A stretch of DNA of 64,000 nucleotides from assembly GCF_958298935.1 (NCBI RefSeq), contig NC_084922.1, positions 45,791,958 to 45,855,957 of the forward strand. The letters run 5' to 3'. The translations under genes and the position numbers were made by a program. The notes beneath the pieces are model-generated. The model saw nothing but the letters and a program-made list of their open reading frames with translations. It did no database searches and was not told where the DNA came from. This DNA is from Phragmites australis (taxonomy: Eukaryota; Streptophyta; Magnoliopsida; Poales; Poaceae). Positions 21,398 through 32,157 of the stretch are shown here, piece after piece; the stretch's first letter is position 1, and each line of letters begins with the position of its first letter.

Positions 21398-22404
21398 CCT
21401 TCTGAGCGTGTAATCTGTGGCTGTATTTTGAGTTGGCTGTATTGTTCACATGGTTTCTGTGGCACCATGGTTCATTCTGAATCATTGAAAAGCTGGTAGC
21501 CATGGAGCAGTGTGAAAGGTGGTAGAGTCGATCGATGCACTTGAAGAATTTTAGTTGAACCGGTCAAGGTCGTCAAGTCAGTTTTAGTCTCTCCGACAAC
21601 AGCATCGCATCAGGGCATTCCTAGTGGATGCGGTTGGGTTGTTGGCTTTCACCAGGCGCAAGGGTGTCGCCCGTACAGTTTGAATCATTGAGAGCTTTTG
21701 AGTTGGTTTCAGCACTTCAGCTCGTGCTTGTGCTGGGACAGAGTTTGCATTTGTGGCCAGCGCCCCGGTGCGGGTGTTGATGTTTGTACCTTTAGTTGGA
21801 TTTTTTTTTTGTATGAAGATGTAATATTTGTTCAAGTTTAAAAAGTGTTAGGAACTGGTATGGTTGAAGCGAAGTACGAATTTCAGTTATTATCTTTCTG
21901 TTTTTTTTTTTCCTCTCGAAAAGACGACATGAGGATATGCCGAGTTAGAGTGAATTGTTTTTTTCGTGTAGCATGCTTCATATGCCACATCATTAAGCTT
22001 CTACTAAGAGCTCAAGCTTCCAACGAAATCACCTCGTTTGCATGCACTCAGATAGTTTTGTAAACTTATGATCCTACATACTACATAGGCACATAAGGCA
22101 CGTACCGAGCACCGAACCCTAATTGAGCATGTTACTTAATAATCCCCTTACATATTTCCTACGTGATGGCAAAAAGAAGGGAAATCATGTATTTGTGTTT
22201 TAGCCCACTCCCTCACTTTATTTTGGCCCCATTTGTCACAGCTCCAGATCTGAGATCCATACTGGATCTGAAGTTTGTATAATAAAACAAAATAATTTAA
22301 GCATTTATTTTTTATCTAAAATAAAAATCAGATGAATCAACCAAATACTTTCAATCTGCCCACAGTTCCATATCCTGGATTTCTCTCTTTACCCTTGTAA
22401 GATT
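21398..22404. other. Actin 3' untranslated region and intergenic sequence
   Basis: The actin 3' UTR probably runs to about 21840: T/G-rich tracts near 21750-21830 and a gtaatatttg segment at about 21821 look like plant polyadenylation elements. The rest, to the copia element, is AT-rich with no gene seen. Confidence 0.55.
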
Positions 22405-22562
22405 GTGGAGAATGAATTGCACGCTATATTCATTATCTCAACGGGTATTTATACAAGTACAAGGCTTGGTTGTGAGCAACTAACTTAGCTACATCCTAGC
22501 ACTAGTGGCCTGAAGACTAGGATTGTTTGATTATACCGTTACAACTAAAATATCTTCTAACA
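22405..22562 (-). repeat. 3' LTR of the copia element
   Basis: Matches 23963-24099 over 22426-22562. Its right edge is fixed by the adjoining purine tract and the TGTTAG start on the minus strand. The left edge, near tgtggagaatg, is estimated from the expected CA terminus. Confidence 0.75.
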
Positions 22563-22707
22563 CCCCCCCCCCACCCCGGCAATTTGTGCGTCGGCTGTTG
22601 TGATGCACAAGCTGGATCGAAAATCTTCAAAGGCTGATGTCGGCAAGCCTTTGGTCATCATATCTGCGTACTGGAGATTGGATGGAATGTGTAGAACTTG
22701 GACTTGC

Positions 22708-23961
22708 CTAAGAGCTACTCACTCTCACACAAAAATGAATATCCAGCTCTACATGTTTTGTCTGTCGATGATGAATTGGATTTTGAGACAAGTATACGGC
22801 TGATATGTTGTCACAGTAAATTATTGTAGCCTTGTAAATGGAGCTGTGTAGTTCGCGGAGGAGGTTTCTGATCCAGCAGCACTCGGCAACAGCATTTGCC
22901 ATGGCCCTGTATTCGGCCTCTGCGCTTGGAGGACCATGAAACCAATGAGTCACCGAGGAACACATAGAATCATGAAGTGGATCGCCGTGTATCTAGGCAG
23001 CCCACCCAGTCGGCATCTGAGTAAGCCACCAAGTCCAGTGATGTTGCTGCGTGGAGTTAAAGCCCATGTTCCATTGTGCCACGAAGGTAGCGCGGGATAC
23101 GCTTCATGAGAGTCCAATGCACATCACGTGGCACATGCATATGAAGACAAACCTGATGCACCACGTATGCAAGGTCTGGTCGCGTCAGCGTGAGGTATTG
23201 GAGCGCGCCGACGATGCTGCGGAAGAACGAAGCATTAGTGGCGAGCTTACCCATGGAGGCTGAGACCTTTGGTTTTGTGTCGACTGGTGTCGACGCAGGC
23301 TTGTAGTGAGACATGCCAGCATGGTCAAGGATCGCCTCTGCATACTGTTCTTGTGATAGGAAGAACCCAACATCTGTGTGACACACTTGAATGCCAAGGA
23401 AAAAATGAAGTGGCCCGAGGTCCTTCATGGCAAAGGCAGAGTGTAGCTGGTTGATGAGCACTTGGAGCAGCGAGGTAGATGATGCGGTGAGGACAATGTC
23501 GTCCAAATAAAGTAGGAGATATGCCATGTCATTCCCTTGTTTATACACAAACAAGGAGGTGTGAGAGGTGGTGTTGGTGAAACCAATGCTGTGAAAGTGC
23601 TCAGAGAAACGGGTGTACCAAGCCCATGGTGCTTGTTTGAGGCCGTATAAAGATTTGTTCAATAGGTAGACGTGATTGGGATGTGTGGCGTTGATGAAGT
23701 CAACCGGTTGTTGGTAGTACACTCGTTCGGCCAGAGTCTCATGGAGAAAGGCGTTTTTAACGTCCAGTTGATGAACTGGCCAACGCCGTGACGCCGCAAG
23801 GTCTAGCATGATCCAGATGGAGGCAGGCTTGACCACTAGGGAAAAAGTTTGATCGAAGTCGACCCCGTGTCGTTGAGTGAAGCCACGGATGACCCATCTG
23901 GCCTTCTGGCGTTCCAGAGAGCCATCAGGCTTCAGTTTGTCGCAAAATATCCATTTGCTGC
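22708..23961 (-). pseudogene. Copia reverse transcriptase and RNase H remnant
   Basis: From 23961 leftward the frame reads KWIFCDKLKPDGSLERQKAR, then VDFDQTFSLVVKP, QLDVKNAFLHETL, VYYQQPVDF, LNKSLYGLKQAPWAWYTRF, the catalytic YLLLYLDDIVLT with both aspartates intact, and FAMKDLGPLHFFLGIQV. A 259-codon stretch (23836-23057) is uninterrupted. After a gap the RNase H end (SAEAEYRAMANAVAECCWIR, then HIDIHF-like sequence altered to ELDIHF) lies at 22965-22708. The frame is broken between 23057 and 22965, and the upstream part of pol is deleted. Confidence 0.9.
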
Positions 23962-23962
23962 C

Positions 23963-24099
23963 ATATTCGTTATCTCAACGGGTATTTATACAAGTACAAG
24001 GCTCGGTTGTGAGCAACTAACTTAGCTACATCCTAGCACTAGTGGCATGAAGACTAGGATTGTTTGATTATACCGTTACAGTTGAAATATCTGCTAACA
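23963..24099 (-). repeat. 5' LTR remnant of the copia element
   Basis: A 137-bp direct repeat of 22426-22562. It starts TGTTAGCAG on the minus strand at 24099 and is cut at 23963 where pol sequence begins. Confidence 0.85.
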
Positions 24100-25682
24100 C
24101 CCCTCTCCACACCGCTTTCTCCATCTCCAACGAGCTCTATCTTCTCTGTCTCTAGCGAGCTCCTAAGGTTAGGGTTTGGAGGTTGGAAGAAGAGGAATTG
24201 GCAACAAAAAGAAGAAGACAATCTCGTTCGATCCAATAGCCAGAAAATCGACTGTTTGGCACCCAAGAAACACTAGAGAGCCCTAATGGACCCAAAATGA
24301 AACTTTCCTCATAAGCATTTTCTCTAATCTATTGTAAGGACTAGAATCAATAATCTACACGTTTTGGACATCACGCTTAAAAAAATCAGGTTATCGTGGT
24401 TTGCAACAGCTTATAACAAAGGTGGCTCGCCTGTCATATTCACAATAGCTCATAATGCCATTCGACTAACTTTGAACAAAATGTGACTTATCAACCAGAA
24501 TAGATGCCATGAGTGTGGTGAAGCTATTAACAAAAACATATTTTGTGAAGTGCATACCACGGGGGTACTCCAGTCGTAACAAACTAGATGTCAACATTAA
24601 AAAACAGGTGTGGTATACATAACTATAAAATGTGGTAAACATAGGTTAAAAGACGGTAGAGCTAATTCTCGCTCGAGAATTTCTGGGCGCTCTGGCACTC
24701 ATTCTATAGCCGTGCGATGTGTGCTGCGATTTGCGTTTTGGATCGTATCCCTCAAACTCTAGTGAGGTTAGAGTGTTTTGGGTTTTTAGGTGTGGGATTT
24801 TCACCGGAGACCGGTGGCTTAGAGGGAAGGCCGGGTAGTAGAGGGGCTCGTGGTGGTGGTTGACGCGAGAGTGGAGCGATGAGGTGTTAGGACACCACCG
24901 ATCACAGGAGACGAAGGACCACTAGTTGGGGGTGCTGGGTGGGGGGAGCGTTGCAATGACATCCTGACAAAATCAGATTAGTGTGGCAACAGAAGGCGAC
25001 GGTTGGGAGGCGCTAAAGACGAGGAAGGACGGTGGGTTGGGAACGAGGGTGCAGACAAGAAGCTTGCCAGAGTCGAGTACGGCGGCAATGGGGATGTGGG
25101 TGGGGGCTCGGGCTCACTGGTGGCGCTCACCGCGACGATGGTGTCAGAGGAGAAGGAGAGTCAGGTATGTGTTGGAAAAATTCTAGTGCTAGGCAGCCTC
25201 GAAATACTTGGGTGGTAGATGGATCCTTAGAAAGGATAAGCTTGTTTTGCTTGGAAAGCATTAAGCAATGATTTGTTGTGGTGATTCTACTTGGTTCATG
25301 ACAAATTTTATCATAGCTAACTTTGAAAAATTAAGATTGCCATGTTTTTCACTGGTGATTAAAATGGCAGCCACACTCTAGGCAAAGTTAGTAAAAATAT
25401 GAGCATATGATGCACAACGCATATATTTCAGAAATCACGACGTGTTAAAACCGTCTTAGCTAGCTCAAAAGTTTTTTTTAGACAGTAGATTCCATTTTTT
25501 GGGACACTAGAATTTTTTTTGAGAGAATTGAGACACTCGAATTATGTGTGGTAAAGTTGTGCTTACTCTTCAAACCATTCGGCCCCTAAATTGCTTCAAG
25601 GCTTCGTGAAGTCGAGGAGAAAACCAGGTGACCGCACTCCTGGCCTCCTCTCTTCTCCGTAGTCCGCACACCGCGTCAATCA
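24100..25682. other. Unassigned intergenic sequence
   Basis: No gene recognised. A GC-rich part (24820-25160) carries overlapping short plus-strand frames with glycine/arginine-rich translations. From 25210 to 25600 it is AT-rich. Nothing here shows a promoter, splice pattern or terminal repeats that I can support. Confidence 0.45.
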
Positions 25683-25683
25683 G

Positions 25684-26472
<789 letters not shown>

Positions 26473-27033
26473 GCTTCGTCGCCGTTGGGGCTGGAAGTAG
26501 TAGTTTCTGTCGGTTTCTTATCTGGAGATGTAGAGATGTTCTGGGTTGCTTAGCTCTGGCTGTGTTGGTCCCATGGGTTTCATGGTGTTGTTGGTTGGTC
26601 ACCTGTGTAATTTACCTCAATCCCATCCGGTGTTACAACGAGACTATGAACCGGCAATGAATACCACCCTTTTCAGTTATCCAAGTTTCTCTGGTTTTCA
26701 ATCCATGCGGGCTTGTTGCATCATGATCGTGTTGCTGCGTTCCGGAAATTTTGCTAGTGATTTGGTGATTTTTGTGCTGTGTTGGTTCTATATGCCTTTC
26801 AGAGTTGTCCGTTCTATTAGGCAAGGGTTTTGTTTACGGGTAATAAAATTGGCCGCATGTCATTAGTAGACACGATATATTGGGAGTCGTGCAGGGTAGT
26901 TCAGTGCGACCGAGTCCAGCGGAAGAGAAAAGTGGTGGTTGCTTCTATTCTTTCTCGTCCGCGATCTCCGTCCATCCAGCTGTCTTGGCGCAGCCACGAG
27001 ACCGTGAGCGGCGTAGATCTCCGCGTGGGGGGG
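26473..27033. other. H3 3' region and YKT6 promoter/leader
   Basis: Only 561 bp separates the H3 stop from the YKT6 start. An AATAAAA at about 26842-26848 is a possible H3 poly(A) signal. The last 150 bp is GC-rich and should hold the YKT6 leader; no TATA box is obvious. The YKT6 frame stays open upstream to 26830, but that stretch has no similarity to the family. Confidence 0.6.
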
Positions 27034-30000
27034 ATGAAGATTACGGCGCTCCTGGTGCTGAAGCCGTCGTCCTCCGGCGCGGGGGGCTCCTCGTCCACGT
27101 CGTCCGGCGGCGGGTCGGGTTCGGAGGCGGTGGTGCTGGCGAACGCGACGGACGTGAGCCACTTCGGCTACTTCCAGCGCAGTGCCGCCCGCGAGTTCAT
27201 CGTCTTCGTCGCCCGCACCGTCGCGCAGCGCACCCAGCCCGGCCAGCGCCAATCCGTCCAACACGAAGGTAACCTCCCTCAGATCTGCTTAGCCTTCTGA
27301 TCTGCTTAGCTTTCTGATCCGTTGCCCGGATCCGGGGTTCGGGTTCGCACGGATTTGGCCGGGGGCGGCCTTCTGCTTCTGATCGGCTGGTAGTTTGATG
27401 GCTGCAGTAAAGACAAGTGGTTAAATTATTGGATTGTGGGTCAGAAAATAACGTTGTCAGAATTTGGGGATCTCTTGATCTTCTGACGATTATACTTTGT
27501 TGGCACTTGCGCCTAATATTAGCTAGATGTGCACTTCACAGTTCATGACCATCCCTCCTTGTTTCAGAGAATTGAGGTTTGCCCTATTTTTGTAGAATAC
27601 AAGGTCCACTCGTACAACAGAAATGGCCTTTGTGTGGTGGCATTCATGGACGATCACTATCCTGTACGAAGTGCATTTTCTGTTCTGAATAAGGTACCAA
27701 CCATTTTTCTGGAGATTCCTCAACTTTGCATTTGACTTAAGATCAGTTTGCCAACGGTAAGATATAGTTTGCCATTTTCCTTTTCAGTGGGCCAAAAGTT
27801 TGTTAATTCTAAACTCGGTGTTGCATAAAAATTTTAGTCCAAAAATGGATAATAAGTTGTAAGAATGTCACTATAAGCTTGCTGCTTGCTAGTCCCTTTA
27901 TTTAGTTACAATGTTTAGTTCATTATCAAACAGATTTCAAGTTTCATTGGCAACTTCAAAACCCTATACTCCTTGCTAGTCCCTTTATTTAGTTACTGGT
28001 CGAAATCTAATGGCAACCCCCTATATCCATTATCAAAATGCTGCCCTGCTTTATGGTTCCTTTATGAGATTCAGTTGTTGATATGATGCATTTTATGAAG
28101 GTACTTGATGAATACCAGAAGGCTTTTGGGGACTCTTGGAAATCTGCTAGTGCAGATGCAACTCAACAGTGGCCTTTCCTAACAAATGCTTTGACACAAT
28201 TTCAGGTTTAATACACCTGTTAAATAGAAACATTTTCTGTCCATGCGATGATTGATATAAGCTCATGAAAATAATCATAATTTATTGTTGGGAGTTAATA
28301 AAGTGGGACTACTTATACTATCCTCTATGGAAAATATCAGTTAAATGAGTTGAATTGCAATAATCTGTCTGTTTCTGGTATCTCCACTGCTACACGCCAT
28401 GTTTGTTTTGGATGAAAAAAGATGAACCATATCTAAGGTGTTTGGTATTTTGGGGATTGGCTTATTGGAGATGATTGCATGTTTTGGATGTATCAACATA
28501 ATCATGCATTGTGCTTGTACCTACATGCTTAACATTTGGTCCTTCCAGATTGTCATATCACTGCATAACTGCTAAAGAGTTATTCATCCAGCTGGATTGC
28601 TCTGATGGCTGCCCAGAACGAGCATGCTAATTTTTGAAAGTAATATTATGTAATTCATATTGCCATGTTTGTGGCTGAATGAACATTGGTTATACTTGTG
28701 CAGCTGATATTGGGTCAGGCCTTCATTTCACTTCCTCTGTCTCATAAGGGAACATTTCCACATTAATCATGACACATTCATCATTTTGTAGGACCCTGCA
28801 GAAGCTGACAAATTAACAAAAATCCAGAGGGACTTGGATGAAACGAAAATCATCCTAGTAAGTGTTACTTATTCAAAACTTTCTTTGCTTAGATATTTTT
28901 AGTTTTGCAGAATATCTCCACTACACAGTAAATGTTTTGGAGTACTGTACTAGATGAGTACATTACATTTCCTATAACAAACACCTTGATATTACCTTTA
29001 CATAACATGCTTGTGCTGGTAGCCTGGTACTATATTTAGATGCACTTAGATCTAAGCCAAGGGCCATTAGGCCTTAGATGCATCATGCTTGTGCTGGTGC
29101 TTGATCTTGATGGTCTTAGATCTAAGCAAAGATTCCGTCTTCCGTAGTGGTTCAGATTGAACTTAATTTCATTGTACTTGGGTTGCACATCCGAGTATGA
29201 ACAACTCTTCATCTGGTAAACAAGAAATGTACACTTGCTCAAGGATAACTTAATGATTTGTTTATGGCCTTACGGGCATACTGTAATTCTGTACAAGCAA
29301 TCTTGGTCACCTTTGTTGCATATTGTGCCGAAGCTACTATGATTGAATATGGGAACAACCTGACAACTGTTTATAATTTTGGATCCTTTTTGCCTGAATA
29401 TTTTAACAGCACAAAACTATTGAGAATGTCCTTGCAAGAGGAGAGAGATTGGATAGCTTGGTTGAGAAAAGCTCAGATCTGAGTGCTGCTTCACAGGTAA
29501 TCCTATCTTTGCTTTTCCTGCCAAACGATTGCTTTTATGCAGTACAACTGTAAAACATAGTAAAATTTTGCTACTTACTGCTACTTTTCACTGTCATATA
29601 TTAAGCTAACAACTTCAATATCTTTTTTGACTAGCATTGTTTTCAGGTGTATATACTCTGTTACATGTACATTGTTAACTTTTCTAGCTAGCAATCACCA
29701 TCTATGGGAATACTAGAAGCAATTATCATTCCATCTTTTATCTGTCAGTCTGTTAGTAAGACATTTACTTCTTGTTTGCAATGTTTTGAGGTGTATGTAC
29801 TCTGTCATATGTACATCGTTAACTTTTCTAGCTAGCATTCTCCCATCTATGGGAGTATTAGAAGCAAATTGTTAACATCTTATCTTGGTCTGTCAGTAAT
29901 AACTCTTTAAGACATTTAAGTCAGGTTTGCACTGTTTGCATAAGTAGTTTTCAACACGCTTCACTCACCTTGATTTTTACTATTACTGGCCAATGTCACT

Positions 30001-30399
30001 CTAATGCTAGAGTGGCAGCGTTTGCCTAGGGCCTATGATCTCTTTACAGCTCAGAGGAAGTAAAATGTTGCTTGCAAGTTATAATATAAATTTCCTGAAT
30101 ACCATGATCCAGTTCCAGAATAGTTACAGTTTGATATCTTGTAGAGTGTGACTATTGCAAAATATGAAAAAGGTTCTTGATGCCCTGTTCCTCTTGGCTA
30201 GATATATTGCAGTCTTGAAACTTTTGGGCCTCTGGGGGCTCTTCAGCTTAGTCTTAATTTTTTAATTAGGATTCATTATCTCACAGTTTGTTCTTGTTTA
30301 TTAGTTCAGCTACTTCATTTTCTTGAGAGATGTTATTCTGTCTTTCAGATGTTTTACAAGCAGGCAAAGAAGACAAACCAATGCTGCACTATACTTTAA
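27034..30399 (+). CDS. YKT61: YKT6-type R-SNARE (longin SNARE)
   Basis: Six exons: 27034-27268, 27596-27693, 28101-28205, 28792-28857, 29410-29496 and 30349-30399, all with GT-AG borders and matching phases, giving 213 residues. The N-terminal longin domain starts MKITALLVLK and contains NATDVSHFGYFQR, REFIVFVARTVAQR and NRNGLCVVAFMDDHYPVRSA. The SNARE motif (about residues 150-205) has the zero-layer Arg178 in VLARGERLDSLV. The C-terminus NQCCTIL carries a prenylated CaaX box (Cys210) preceded by a cysteine for palmitoylation (Cys209), the YKT6 membrane anchor in place of a transmembrane helix. YKT6 acts in ER-Golgi, vacuolar and homotypic fusion. Residues 11-30 are a Ser/Gly-rich insertion not typical of the family, making the protein about 14 residues longer than usual. 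Confidence 0.96.
29634..29925 (+). repeat. Tandem duplication in YKT6 intron 5
   Basis: A segment of about 145 bp starting gcattgttttcaggtgtata at 29634 is repeated from 29779 (gcaatgttttgaggtgtatg). Both copies contain the block ttaacttttctagctagca and the block catctatggga. The exons and splice sites are unaffected. Confidence 0.8.
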
Positions 30400-30620
30400 A
30401 CTCTGGCCCTTCAATCATGTTTGCAAGGTTCCAGGTTAATGCTGTTTTTGAGAAGATCTTAATTATTGTTAGGCTTCATCTTCTCTCTTCATATAACTAA
30501 TTTCTGAGCACACTTTTTATTCCTTGTCATCAGAAACAAAAACGACCAATATTGTATTACTGTACCGTAAGTTAGATTGACCGTGAAGCCTGGTTTCAAG
30601 GCTTAAGGTTGATGCTGTTG

Positions 30621-30721
30621 AGGCCCCATTTGGAATACATGATTTTTCTCCTGTAATTGAACTGTTGTCTCATGAAACTCCTGTATAATTTCTGTGAAAT
30701 TCTTGAGTTCCAAAAGGCCCT
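30621..30721. mobile_element. Small MITE-like element
   Basis: About 100 bp with ends AGGCCCCATTTGGAATACAT and, reversed, AGGGCCTTTTGGAACTCAAG, a terminal repeat like that of short grass MITEs. It sits downstream of the YKT6 stop. A related end (AGGCCCCGTTTGAAAGACAT) occurs at about 38385. No clear target duplication. Confidence 0.5.
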
Positions 30722-32157
30722 AAATTGTCATTGTTTGGTAGTTATGAATCCTTGTGGTAACCACTAACATCATTTACTGGAGGTTACATAGGTAGTTAAA
30801 ATCTCAGTATGCTGGAGCCCAGGTTGCTATTTGATGTCCACACTTTATATCTTACCTTACTTTCATAACTTTACCAAATATGTTACGCCTGTACTTGTGT
30901 TGCTTGTCTGATTACTTCTGTGTACCTGGTAGCACGGATGCTGTCAAATCGCCAACATGGTTTCAGTTGATCTGTTCTCTGTGAAATCCTCCATGCTGAC
31001 CCTTGGTCTGAACTTGTTTTGTTCTCATGGAGCAAGGAGTGAGCACAAATTTTCAGCGTCACAGGCTGATAGCATCCTAAAGTCTCAACTGGAGTCACTG
31101 GACCACGAAATGCAAGCGAATCCGGTACGGGAAGGCAATTGTAAAGCAGTTCCCTGAACAGAACAACCGGCCTAGCAGGTGCGGATCCACGGGTAGAGGG
31201 GTTCGCCCCTACCCTCCGGGCTCGCGTGAGAACTTCTCCAAGTCCCTTCAATTTTTTGCATGGAAGAGAAAGAAGAGTACGAGCAGTGGCAGATCTAAAG
31301 TTAAATTTTATGAAGGGTTTAACTTCTTCTTTGTACTTTCTCCTTTTTTTCTTTTCTCCTTTCTCCTTTCTCTACTCTTTTTTCTCTTCTACTCTTCTTC
31401 CTCTTTCATGCCCAAAAAATATACGAGATGGTGGCTCTGGATCTAACGTGAAGGTGAAGCGTCCAATCGCAAGATGCCCCAACGGCCCAGCCACGTTTCT
31501 CTCACTCGAAGTTGGACCAGGCATATTCGGCGCGTAACGGCCAGGCCGTTAGACAGTTAACTCTGCTTCGTGTGAGTCTTGTGACGAAACGCTCACTCTC
31601 CGAGAGCCGTCTCGCTGTCGCATCGGATTCAGGCCGTGGCCAACGCCTTACTTGGCTACTTGGTCCTAACCCCCCTGCTCGCGTTGGCGCCTTCCTCCGT
31701 CCCATCCCCCACCGTTTCATTCGTACGCGCCGCCACGAGACAAAGCCTCCCTCTCCTCGCTAGCGTCCGTCGCTCTCCCCTACCGTCCTACGTCCTGCCG
31801 CGCGCTACGCCACCGCACCACCACCACAAACGCGCGCTCGACGCAGGCAGCCCAGCCGCAGCGGATAGAGGGATAGGCCTCCGCGTTGATTCCGTTGGAG
31901 CTCCACGCCCCTCGGCTCCCAGCCTCACTTTTTTGCCGCGCTACCCCACCTCACGGAGAAAACCACCGCGCGACACGTCACGTTGCAGCCAGCCAGGTCC
32001 CGATCGGCGCGCGAGCTAGATATACCGAGCGCGCGGGAGCAGCAGGCACGTACGCGGTGCCCGCGCGCTTTGCACTGCCGCTGCGTCAGCTGGTCGCCGT
32101 AGCTGCACGAGCTGAAGTGAGTGGGAGGGGGCGCACGGCGGCGAAGCGTGGGGAGAG
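30722..32157. other. Intergenic sequence and FBPase promoter/leader
   Basis: At 30840-31160 no gene is recognised. At about 31175-31440 there is a repeat relic with a GTGCGGATCC-type end, CAGTGGCAGATCT at 31284 and a long pyrimidine tract (31320-31410), related to the possible MITE at 14133. From about 31500 to 32157 the DNA is very GC-rich and should hold the FBPase promoter and leader; a weak TATA-like agatatacc occurs near 32018. Long open frames there are chance frames. Confidence 0.5.

Larger units (their letters stand above)
22405..24099 (-). mobile_element. Internally deleted Ty1/copia retrotransposon
   Basis: On the minus strand the element has a 5' LTR remnant (24099-23963), then directly the middle of pol (reverse transcriptase from 23961, RNase H to about 22708), a polypurine tract (GGGGTGGGGGGGG at about 22577-22563) and a 3' LTR (22562 to about 22405). 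Both LTRs start TGTTAG on that strand. The junction at 23961-23963 fuses RT sequence to the LTR interior, so the end of the 5' LTR, primer-binding site, gag, protease and integrase were lost in one deletion. The two LTR copies align over 137 bp without gaps, with 7 differences by eye. Confidence 0.88.

Noticed and set aside
26830..27033. Upstream in-frame extension of YKT6
   Set aside because: It has no similarity to longin proteins, and the family starts at MKITALLVL-type sequence.
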